Assembly (NCBI GenBank): GCA_003248395.1 | Contig: QFNA01000105.1 | Span: 1 to 7,021, forward strand | Source of the DNA: Citromicrobium sp. | GTDB taxonomy: Bacteria; Pseudomonadota; Alphaproteobacteria; Sphingomonadales; Sphingomonadaceae | Direction: 5' to 3' | DNA: 7,021 nucleotides | Shown: positions 1-5,341 of the stretch, in pieces | Layout of the letters: every line of letters begins with the position of its first letter | Position numbering within the stretch: the stretch's first letter is position 1 | Notes under the pieces: generated by a model | Told to the model about the DNA's origin: nothing | The model's database searches: none | Seen by the model: only the letters and a program-made list of their open reading frames with translations | Program-made: the position numbers and the translations under genes

Positions 1-183
1 AAGGAGCCGGAATGGTCGGCCTTGTTCAGTCTACTTGCTACGTTTTTGCTCTGGCGTCACCCCCGCCGCCAGCACCTCTCCCGCGAAGCGGGTTCGTGCT
101 ACGGCCCCATAGCCGTCAGCCTGCTCTTGGTGAAAACTGCCGGACGCCAATGCGCCCCAATCTCGGCCATACAAAGTCGCTAG
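1..183 (+). CDS. Possible 3' end of a gene entering from upstream (partial, unrecognised)
   Basis: Reading frame 1 is open from the first base to a TAG at 181-183, giving about 60 residues. It begins with a hydrophobic stretch (ALFSLLATFLLW, about residues 7-18) followed at once by a basic cluster (RHPRRQ), which looks like a last membrane helix with a cytoplasmic tail. By hand count about 70% of its codons end in G or C, against roughly half for the competing open frame starting at 12, so this is the more coding-like frame. The TAG lies 4 bp from the convergent stop of the sulfotransferase-like gene, a spacing typical of real convergent genes. I do not recognise the family; a faint resemblance to the PlsY acyltransferase tail is too weak to name it. 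It could also be non-coding or decayed sequence, since an open frame of this length is common in GC-rich DNA. Confidence 0.3.
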   Translation, partial: KEPEWSALFSLLATFLLWRHPRRQHLSREAGSCYGPIAVSLLLVKTAGRQCAPISAIQSR

Positions 184-187
184 GGCG

Positions 188-910
188 TTACCCGCAAGCT
201 GCCGTTGCGCTTGTTAGAGGGCTTAAGGCGAAATGACTTTCAACTGCCTGATCGAGGTAGCGTTTGATGAACGCAGCATCGGCGGGTCGGACGGGTGAGT
301 ATCTTGTTGGAACAAAACATTTCGAGTCCTGGCCCTTGTAAGTGGTCACCGGCACGAATTCTTTGCGCTTTTCCAATTTGGTCGCTGCAGCTAATCGTTC
401 GATCAGTCTTTCCGGCCGAGTAACAAGCTCGGAATGCGATACCAGTGCATACCCGGTCGCACGTGATGCCACGTCTGACCAGTTGCGCAGTTTGGCGGTG
501 CGCATGGCGATGACGTTGGGAAACGGCGATCCGGTTTGCGGACAGAGCTCTTCCTCGATCGGCTGTCCGAACTTCGGGTGTCGTTTGTCGATACCCCAGA
601 ATTCCTCATCCCAAACACTGCGCCATTCGGCCCGAATGAACTCGCCGAAGTCCATCTCCTTGAGGTCCGGATGCGCATGCCATGGCTTGGCGTGCAGGCT
701 GCGCAACCACTGGTCGACCTGCCGCGCGATCACGATGACAAAAACATCGTCGGGAATCTCGACCTCTTCGGGGACGAGCCAGTGCTTGAAACCGAAGTCC
801 TCGGTAAACTGTAGCTCATCCAGATTCCGTTCGAGCAATTTGATCAGGGCATTGGTGCCGCTGCACCGCTGGCCATAGACCTGAAAGCGCCTGAATTTCG
901 CGATAGCCAA
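188..910 (-). CDS. Sulfotransferase-like P-loop protein
   Basis: Predicted 240-residue cytoplasmic protein resembling the compact PAPS-dependent sulfotransferase fold. A phosphate-binding loop lies near the N-terminus (GQRCSGTNAL, residues 13-22), where sulfotransferases bind the 5'-phosphosulfate. FKHW follows at 41-44. A segment at 59-73 (IVIARQVDQWLRSLH) fits the 3'-phosphate-binding Arg/Ser element, with R63 and S71 as candidate ligands, and PNVIAMRTAKLRNW at 131-144 matches a conserved block I recall from this group. The usual R-[ND]-P start of the second element is replaced by R-Q-V. The acceptor is unknown; relatives often sit in surface-polysaccharide loci. The start is TTG at 910-908: an in-frame stop lies shortly upstream, no ATG or GTG lies between, and a GGAG sits 7 nt before it. 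A later start would remove the P-loop. Local GC is low (28 of 60 in both 301-360 and 781-840) compared with the glycosyltransferase genes, suggesting separate acquisition. It could instead be a P-loop kinase-like protein. Confidence 0.72.
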   Translation of the reverse strand: MAIAKFRRFQVYGQRCSGTNALIKLLERNLDELQFTEDFGFKHWLVPEEVEIPDDVFVIVIARQVDQWLRSLHAKPWHAHPDLKEMDFGEFIRAEWRSVWDEEFWGIDKRHPKFGQPIEEELCPQTGSPFPNVIAMRTAKLRNWSDVASRATGYALVSHSELVTRPERLIERLAAATKLEKRKEFVPVTTYKGQDSKCFVPTRYSPVRPADAAFIKRYLDQAVESHFALSPLTSATAACG

Positions 911-966
911 GACATGTCTCCGAGTAGGGAACTAGGTCCTTACCGTGCCGAGAACGGGCTTTCCGC
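911..966. promoter_or_regulatory. Divergent intergenic gap with an imperfect dyad
   Basis: This 56-bp gap separates the divergent starts of the sulfotransferase-like gene (TTG at 910) and the YqcI/YcgG gene (ATG at 967). It is the only stretch where both operons could carry 5' signals, unless promoters lie inside the coding regions. I see no convincing -35/-10 pair on either strand. It does hold an imperfect inverted repeat centred on CTAG (926-941, AGGGAACTAGGTCCTT, with two non-pairing positions) and a perfect 8-bp palindrome GACATGTC at 911-918. Either could be an operator, but both are short enough to arise by chance. Confidence 0.28.
918..921 (-). promoter_or_regulatory. Shine-Dalgarno supporting a TTG start
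   Basis: On the minus strand GGAG occupies 921-918, followed by 7 nt (acatgtc) and then TTG at 910-908. The spacing is right for ribosome binding. Together with the absence of any in-frame ATG or GTG between the upstream stop and the P-loop, it fixes TTG as the start of the sulfotransferase-like gene. Confidence 0.6.
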
Positions 967-1731
967 ATGATCGATGTTAAATTGCAGCAACGCTTTACCT
1001 GCCCGAACGTCTGTACGTTCATGATGGGAGAGATCGACATCGACAACGGCGCTGATGCAACCGATGGCGAGGCTTCGCTGGCCGATGTCCTGCGGGCGCA
1101 TATTGCCGAGGACGGCTTCCCCTGTGTCGGCGCGAAGTCGGCTCTGGCGACCGGCAGGCTCAAGGTGCTCTCCGCCCGTTCGCTGACCAGCGCATGGAAC
1201 GATATCGAAATTCATGACGCCTTGCTCGACTGGAGCGAAGATTACGCCAGCAACCCAGACGGTCTGCGCAGCCTCGCCGTCGTGTTTTCCGGGCCCGACG
1301 ATCTGGATGAGGCGGCGTTCGAGAAAGCGATGTGGGAGCGGCTGAATTCGCTTGCTGCCAAGGACGATTGGCGCGGGTTGGAATACGACCCGGACGTCAG
1401 CAGCGATCCGAGCGATCCGCATTTCTCCCTGAGCTTCGGCGGCGAAGCCTATTTCGTGGTCGGCATGCATCCCAACGCTTCGCGTGCCGCACGGCGAATG
1501 CAGCATCCGACCCTTGTTTTCAATCTGCACGACCAGTTCGAGGCCCTGCGCGCTTCGCAAAGATACGAGCGCATGCGCGAGACGATCCTGAAGCGCGACA
1601 AGGCGCTCGACGGGTCCATCAACCCCATGCTTTCGCGGCACGGCACGACGAGCGAGGCGCGGCAATATAGCGGGCGCGTGGTCGGCGATGACTGGCGCTG
1701 CCCCTTTTCCGACCCAAGGAGCGGCAAATGA
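967..1731 (+). CDS. YqcI/YcgG family (GntA-like) heme-dependent N-oxygenase
   Basis: A 254-residue soluble protein of the YqcI/YcgG family (Pfam YqcI_YcgG). The family includes GntA, the heme-dependent N-hydroxylase of guanitoxin biosynthesis, which oxidises a guanidine nitrogen. Family blocks appear in order: FPCVGAKSAL (51-60), SAWNDIEIHDALL (75-87), GGEAYFVVGMHPNASRAARR (158-177), LVFNLHDQFEALR (183-195), NPMLSRHGTTSEARQYSGR (219-237) and a closing WRCPF (243-247). His168 in the MHPNASR block and His188 are candidate heme ligands or active-site residues; this assignment is inference. Length matches the family. ATG 967 is the only start after the in-frame stop at 925-927; no good Shine-Dalgarno precedes it, so initiation may be weak or leaderless. 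It is first in a six-gene run and overlaps the next gene by 4 bp (ATGA). Membership in the family is secure, but the substrate is not: a guanidine compound or another amine is possible. The guanitoxin pathway is not otherwise seen here, so I do not assign the name gntA. Confidence 0.87.
   Translation: MIDVKLQQRFTCPNVCTFMMGEIDIDNGADATDGEASLADVLRAHIAEDGFPCVGAKSALATGRLKVLSARSLTSAWNDIEIHDALLDWSEDYASNPDGLRSLAVVFSGPDDLDEAAFEKAMWERLNSLAAKDDWRGLEYDPDVSSDPSDPHFSLSFGGEAYFVVGMHPNASRAARRMQHPTLVFNLHDQFEALRASQRYERMRETILKRDKALDGSINPMLSRHGTTSEARQYSGRVVGDDWRCPFSDPRSGK
1716..1721 (+). promoter_or_regulatory. Strong Shine-Dalgarno of the DUF1989 gene
   Basis: AAGGAG lies inside the last codons of the YqcI/YcgG gene, 6 nt before ATG 1728. 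It fixes the downstream start and, with the ATGA overlap, indicates translational coupling of the two genes. It is the cleanest ribosome-binding site in the operon. Confidence 0.7.
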
Positions 1732-2306
1732 CCCGCATCGAACCACGCACCGGGACCGCCTTCGAATTGTCGAAAGGGCAGGTACTGACCGTGACCGATC
1801 CCGAGGGCGGGCAAGTTAGCGACCTCTTGGCCGTGTCGCGGACCGATCCGGCGGAGATCCTCTCCAACGGGAGGACGTTCGACTACGAAGAACGGATCAT
1901 GCTGACCACCGGCGCACGTCTTTGGTCGAACCGGTCGAACCCCATGCTTACCATCCTGGAAGACACGGCGCCCGCGCACGACTTCCTCCTGACGCCCTGT
2001 TCGAAGGACACGTTCCGCCACTTCTACCCGGACAAGCCGGTCCATCGCGGCTGTTTCGGAAATCTGGCCGAAGCGCTGGAGCCATATGGCATCGGCCCCG
2101 ACGACATACCCACCGCCTTCAATGTATTCATGAACGTACCGGTCGCCGACGACGGCGTGCTTTCGGTCGATCCGCCGCAGTCTCCGCCGGGCACCTTCAC
2201 CCGATTCCGGGCCGAGATGGACCTCGTGATCGGGCTCACCGCGTGCGCGGCTTATGCTTCGAACGGCGGCACGTTCAAACCGATCGATTACGATGTGAGC
2301 GGCTGA
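1728..2306 (+). CDS. DUF1989 family protein (urea carboxylase-associated / carboxyguanidine deiminase family)
   Basis: A 192-residue soluble protein of DUF1989. Some members are the subunits of carboxyguanidine deiminase (CgdA/CgdB), which works after guanidine carboxylase; others are the urea-carboxylase-associated proteins. Family signatures are visible: GQVSDLLAV (28-36), LWSNRSNPMLTI (65-76), HDFLLTPCS (84-92), RGCF (107-110), FNVFMNV (131-137) and FRAEMDLVIGLTAC (160-173). Cys91, Cys109 and His84 are plausible metal ligands; that is inference. Length fits the family. The start is fixed by AAGGAG 6 nt upstream, and the 4-bp overlap with the preceding heme oxygenase gene points to joint expression. 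CgdA and CgdB normally act as a pair beside a guanidine carboxylase, yet here there is one copy and no carboxylase. The substrate is therefore probably different, perhaps the product of the adjacent N-oxygenase. Family assignment is confident; function is not known. Confidence 0.88.
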   Translation: MTRIEPRTGTAFELSKGQVLTVTDPEGGQVSDLLAVSRTDPAEILSNGRTFDYEERIMLTTGARLWSNRSNPMLTILEDTAPAHDFLLTPCSKDTFRHFYPDKPVHRGCFGNLAEALEPYGIGPDDIPTAFNVFMNVPVADDGVLSVDPPQSPPGTFTRFRAEMDLVIGLTACAAYASNGGTFKPIDYDVSG

Positions 2307-2307
2307 A

Positions 2308-2592
2308 ATGGTGTTGGATATCCTCGAATGGTACGGCGCCATCGCTGCCGTGATTGCAGCGCTGGTCGTGGCGACGAATGTCAGCACGCGGGTGACGGGA
2401 TGGGCTTTCGTGCTCTTCGTCACGTCTTCGCTGGCGCTGACGGCCTGGGGCTTCCTCAGCGACGATGCCGAAGGCATCGGCTGGCAGAATATCGCCCTGC
2501 TGCTGATCAATCTGTGGGGCGTGTATCGCTATCTCGGTCCGCAAAAAGGCGAACGCAAGCAGCCCGCAAACGAGGCTGGAGACGCGGCATGA
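2308..2592 (+). CDS. Small three-helix membrane protein, conserved hypothetical
   Basis: A 94-residue hydrophobic protein with three likely membrane helices, at about residues 7-24, 29-50 and 58-76, then a short charged, soluble tail (KGERKQ onward). The block WQNIALLLINLWGVYRYL (59-76) resembles small inner-membrane proteins found in many alphaproteobacteria, for which I know no function. There is no signal peptide or catalytic motif. It starts 1 nt after the DUF1989 stop, with GAG about 8 nt before ATG 2308, and ends in an ATGA overlap with the next membrane protein. The spacing places it in the same transcript, and the two membrane proteins may act together, for example as an export or sensing pair; that is inference only. 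Confidence 0.74.
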   Translation: MVLDILEWYGAIAAVIAALVVATNVSTRVTGWAFVLFVTSSLALTAWGFLSDDAEGIGWQNIALLLINLWGVYRYLGPQKGERKQPANEAGDAA

Positions 2593-3080
2593 AACGCACC
2601 GCGTTGACTATCAGTTCGGCCGGCATCATTCTGCTTGTCGGGCTGGCCGGACACTTCGCTTCGGGTGCGATTTATTCCTCGCTCGAAGCGCGGGACATGA
2701 TTTCGGCACTATCCAGCCCGGCACTTTATCTCGGCATTGCCATTGCCGGAAGCGCGGCCACGACGTTGGCCCTGATGCTGACCTTGCTCGGCCTTGTGAG
2801 GCGCGCCGATGCGGAGTTCGACGTCCCGATGTACAGGCAGATCTACCGCATTGCGGTGATGTCGACCGTCCTCCTGGGCGGTGCCGTCGTCATGCTGCTC
2901 CTGATGACGATGCCGATCGGCGAATTCGACGACGTGCCGGAGAACTGGTTTCCGATGCTCTTCAAGGTTCTGTACTGGATCGTGGTGGTCCTCAGTGCCG
3001 GACTTGTCGCCATGGTCACCATGCTGTTCGGCACCGTCCGGTCGCTGATAGCCAAGCTCACGCCGCACGACGATGTGTGA
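2589..3080 (+). CDS. Four-helix integral membrane protein, hypothetical
   Basis: A 163-residue protein that is mostly membrane: helices at about 7-28, 44-70, 86-110 and 124-150. Arg71-Arg72 follow helix 2 and the short charged C-terminus ends in PHDDV, favouring both termini and the middle loop on the cytoplasmic side. An acidic loop (GEFDDVPENW, 111-120) lies between helices 3 and 4. I do not recognise a family and see no transport or enzyme motif. The start at ATG 2589 is chosen because GGAG (2578-2581) lies 7 nt upstream and it makes a 4-bp ATGA overlap with the preceding gene. The frame stays open further upstream, to 2328 and beyond, but that part overlaps the preceding membrane protein and is arginine-rich shadow sequence. 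It probably partners the preceding small membrane protein. Confidence 0.74.
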   Translation: MKRTALTISSAGIILLVGLAGHFASGAIYSSLEARDMISALSSPALYLGIAIAGSAATTLALMLTLLGLVRRADAEFDVPMYRQIYRIAVMSTVLLGGAVVMLLLMTMPIGEFDDVPENWFPMLFKVLYWIVVVLSAGLVAMVTMLFGTVRSLIAKLTPHDDV

Positions 3081-3115
3081 AAGCGACCCTCCTTCACGCA
3101 GACGGAACCCCTGAC

Positions 3116-3361
3116 ATGTTCACCCAGCTGAACCCCCCGCTTCCCGTGCACATCATCGATCGCGGCGCCGGGCTCGCCTTTGCCGTCATCGACTACGGGA
3201 TCGAGCACAACCTTATCTGGGTGACTGCAATCGATGCGACCGGTGAAATCTGGTGCGCCCCCAATCCCAAGGTTCGGCTCAGCGAGAACTGGACTGCCGG
3301 CCGTATCGTCAATCCAGCGCGGGATAGTGGCCGGCAGGTGGAAACGAAGGAACAGGAATGA
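3116..3361 (+). CDS. Small conserved hypothetical protein (81 residues)
   Basis: An 81-residue soluble protein opening MFTQLNPPLPVHIIDRG and followed by FAVIDYGIEHNLIWVTAID (22-40) and GEIWCAPNPKVR (43-54). I recall short proteins with this QLNPPLP and IDYG.EH.L.WV pattern as widespread conserved hypotheticals in Proteobacteria, with no known function. The beta-rich pattern and lack of a signal peptide suggest a small cytoplasmic domain. ATG 3116 is preferred over the upstream GTG at 3077: it gives the family-like N-terminus and has GGA at 3104-3106, 9 nt ahead. The GTG would overlap the previous gene by 4 bp and cannot be fully excluded. The gene lies 35 bp after the four-helix membrane protein, the largest gap in the operon, and overlaps the following glycosyltransferase by 4 bp (ATGA). 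Confidence 0.74.
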   Translation: MFTQLNPPLPVHIIDRGAGLAFAVIDYGIEHNLIWVTAIDATGEIWCAPNPKVRLSENWTAGRIVNPARDSGRQVETKEQE

Positions 3362-4461
3362 ACAAGCGCCCACTGGCCTTTTTCGCGCACCATCAGGGCC
3401 GCGGCCATGCCAACCGGATCATGGCTATCCTCGAACACATCCCGGAAGATCGACCGGTCGTTATCATGACGGCGGCACCTTCCCAGTTCGACGAGCGGCC
3501 GCGGGATGCGATCTTGGTCGAGTTGCCGAACATGATCGGCGCGCCCTCCCGCAGTCCGGCGCTGCACGACCAGCCGACGCCGGAGGTGATGCACTGCGTC
3601 CCGCTCGGCGTGGAGGAAATGCGCCAGCATATGGGGTTGATTGCAGAGACACTGCGCGAAGCGGACCCAGCACTGTTCGTCATCGACGTTTCGGCGGAGA
3701 TCGCCCTGCTGTCACGCATCATGAGCGTGCCGGCCGTCACTATCAGGATGCACGGTGACCGTGAGGATGTCGGTCATGTCGCGGGCTACGAAGCCTGTGT
3801 CGCCATGCTGGCCCCGTTCGATGAGCGGATCGAACAGGCGAGCTATCCGCCGCGTCTTCGCGAGCGCACATTCTACACGGGCGGTCTGTGCACGACCCGC
3901 GCGCCACTGCTCGAAAAAGGGAAGGCGCGCGCCAAGCTCGGCTTGCCCGAAGACGGGACCATGACGCTGGTAATCGCCGGTGGCGGAGGATCGGGTACGC
4001 CTTACGCCCCGCTCACGGTCGCCGCGCGCGCGGAGCCGGAAACGCAATGGCTGGTCGCCGGACCGGTGCACCGCGAAGGGCACGAAACCGATTTCGGAAA
4101 TCTGCATGAGCTGGGCTGGATCGACAACCTGACCGATTATCTGTGCGCTGCTGATCGCGTGATCGCTTCGGCCGGCGACAATACGGTCCACGAAATCGCC
4201 CGGGCGGCCAAGCCGTTCCTGTGCATCCCCGAATGGCGGTATTTCGACGAGCAGCAGGCAAAGGCGGGAGAGCTGGAGCGCCTGGGCGCGGCGACCTACC
4301 GGGAGACCTGGCCCGCCTCGATCCCCGAATGGCAGCGCGCGCTTTCGGAGACCGACGCGCTGGATGCCGGCGTTCTTGCATCGCTGCACGACGATGATGC
4401 CGCGCGGAAGGCCGCGCACTGGCTGGAGGAACAGGCAACCCGCCTGTGGGCGGTCAGCTGA
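3358..4461 (+). CDS. GT-B glycosyltransferase, MurG/UGT-like
   Basis: A 367-residue glycosyltransferase of the two-Rossmann-domain GT-B fold. The N-terminal acceptor domain starts with strand LAFFAHHQGRGHANR (6-20), equivalent to the glycine-rich loop of MurG-type enzymes. The C-terminal donor domain begins near 200 with TLVIAGGGGSG (203-213), continues with WLVAGPV (231-237) and LGWIDNLTDYLCAADRVI (252-269), and carries the nucleotide-sugar signature ASAGDNTVHEIARAAKPFL (270-288) and EWRYFDEQQAKAGEL (292-306). No membrane helix or signal is present, so it acts in the cytoplasm or at the inner face of the membrane. Donor and acceptor cannot be read from sequence. GAAGGA (3346-3351) sits 6 nt before ATG 3358, and the start overlaps the previous stop. 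It is the last gene of the operon and faces two further sugar-transferring enzymes on the opposite strand. I recall actinobacterial relatives with an HHxGxGH start lying near GT2/7C enzymes, which would fit a shared pathway; this needs checking. Confidence 0.84.
   Translation: MNKRPLAFFAHHQGRGHANRIMAILEHIPEDRPVVIMTAAPSQFDERPRDAILVELPNMIGAPSRSPALHDQPTPEVMHCVPLGVEEMRQHMGLIAETLREADPALFVIDVSAEIALLSRIMSVPAVTIRMHGDREDVGHVAGYEACVAMLAPFDERIEQASYPPRLRERTFYTGGLCTTRAPLLEKGKARAKLGLPEDGTMTLVIAGGGGSGTPYAPLTVAARAEPETQWLVAGPVHREGHETDFGNLHELGWIDNLTDYLCAADRVIASAGDNTVHEIARAAKPFLCIPEWRYFDEQQAKAGELERLGAATYRETWPASIPEWQRALSETDALDAGVLASLHDDDAARKAAHWLEEQATRLWAVS
4454..4461. other. Palindromic TCAGCTGA forming both convergent stop codons
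   Basis: The plus-strand glycosyltransferase ends GTC AGC TGA and the minus-strand GT2 ends TTC AGC TGA. The shared octamer TCAGCTGA is a perfect palindrome, so the two genes overlap by 8 bp tail to tail and each ends in Ser-stop. There is no room here for an intergenic terminator, so each transcript must read into the other gene or end by another means. Confidence 0.9.
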
Positions 4462-5341
4462 ACAACACGTCGGCACCCTGCCGGGTATCCGCAATCTCGC
4501 TTGTTGTGGGCTGACGCACCACCTCGAGGTGTGTTTCGGACCGCTTCACCAGCCCGCGCCGCTCGAAATCGTCCAGCCAGTACTGCATGCACCACTCCCC
4601 CCACCGGCTGCGATAGAGCCGGGCGTTGCGGATGATGGTATCGAAATGCTGCAAGGGCGGCTTATGGACGTGATGGTGCTGGTGGAAGCAGATCGTCCCG
4701 CCCAGCCAGTACATGCGCGCGCCTGCCCGCTTCAGCCGCTGGCCCAAATCCGTCTCTTCGGCACCGTAGCCGATGTAATCCTCGTCCATTCCGCCAGCCG
4801 CAGCCCAGGTCTCGAAGGACATGATGAAAGCCAGCCCCCACAATTCACCGAAATCCGCGATCGGATCGAAGGAGGTATCGTCCAAGGGCCGCTTGCTGGG
4901 ATGGCGCACGCCCGTGCTGGCCAGCAGGTCGTAATCCGGTGACCCGTCGGAGGTGAGCCAGCCGTCGCCGCGCCCGGGCAGGTACCGCACTTCGGGCAGG
5001 AACACGCCTTCGCCGTCGTGCACATGTGCTTCCGCCGCGCGGCGCACGAATTCCGGATCGGGAATGCAATCGACGTCGAGGAAGGCCAGAACATCGCCCT
5101 CCGCCAGTTCCGCCGCACGGTTTCGCGCGGCAGCAAGCGGCATGGGTTCGCCAGGTACCTGCACGCAGCGGACGAGGAAGCGTCCGTCGGTTTCGATTCG
5201 CGGCGGTTCGTCCTGCATGTAGGCGACAACGAGTTCGTCTGGCGGGAAGGTCTGGGCCGCGAGGCCTGCAATCAGGTGATCGAGATGCTGCTGGCGTCCG
5301 CGCACCAGCGTGAGCACCGAAACGGATCGATAGGTACTCAC
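4454..5341 (-). CDS. GT2 glycosyltransferase with galactosyltransferase-type C-terminal domain
   Basis: A 295-residue cytoplasmic glycosyltransferase of the GT-A fold. The N-terminal GT2 domain runs from SVSVLTLVRGRQQHL (6-20) through AAARNRAAELAEGDVLAFLD (70-89) to the DxD metal and nucleotide-sugar motif DVDC (89-92). The C-terminal part matches the Glyco_transf_7C domain: FGELWGLAFIMS (164-175), then GYGAEETDLGQRL (191-203), the usual acceptor and metal-binding region. A His-rich stretch HQHHHVH (220-226) and IIRNARLYRSRWGEW (236-250) follow. The start is GTG at 5341-5339. It overlaps the upstream stop in GTGA and has AGG about 6 nt before it. The open frame continues upstream to 5668, but that stretch is shadow sequence over the HAD domain of the previous gene. 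Coupling to the SPS-type gene suggests it elongates or redirects that enzyme's sugar product; donor and acceptor are unknown. Confidence 0.86.
   Translation of the reverse strand: MSTYRSVSVLTLVRGRQQHLDHLIAGLAAQTFPPDELVVAYMQDEPPRIETDGRFLVRCVQVPGEPMPLAAARNRAAELAEGDVLAFLDVDCIPDPEFVRRAAEAHVHDGEGVFLPEVRYLPGRGDGWLTSDGSPDYDLLASTGVRHPSKRPLDDTSFDPIADFGELWGLAFIMSFETWAAAGGMDEDYIGYGAEETDLGQRLKRAGARMYWLGGTICFHQHHHVHKPPLQHFDTIIRNARLYRSRWGEWCMQYWLDDFERRGLVKRSETHLEVVRQPTTSEIADTRQGADVLFS

Noticed and set aside
80..92. Hairpin CCCGC-GAA-GCGGG as a terminator
   Set aside because: The stem is only 5 bp and no T-run follows on either strand.
12..236. Plus-strand frame starting ATG 12 with AAGGAG five bases upstream
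   Set aside because: The ribosome-binding-like sequence is good, but the protein is unrecognised and proline-rich, codon third positions are near random, and it runs into the convergent sulfotransferase-like gene.
940..1746. Minus-strand open frame of 268 residues
   Set aside because: Antisense shadow of the YqcI/YcgG gene with no recognisable motif.
1924..1941. Tandem 9-bp repeat GGTCGAACC
   Set aside because: It encodes SNRSN within a conserved DUF1989 block, so it is explained by protein conservation.
1449..2510. Long minus-strand open frame (353 residues)
   Set aside because: It lies antisense to two well-recognised families (YqcI/YcgG and DUF1989) and its residues look like GC-rich shadow sequence.
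3077..3079. GTG 3077 as the start of the small conserved hypothetical
   Set aside because: It adds 13 residues not in the recalled family pattern; ATG 3116 has a spaced GGA and gives the typical N-terminus.
4364..4942. Plus-strand open frame of 192 residues
   Set aside because: It crosses the end of one glycosyltransferase and runs antisense to the GT2 gene; no family signature.
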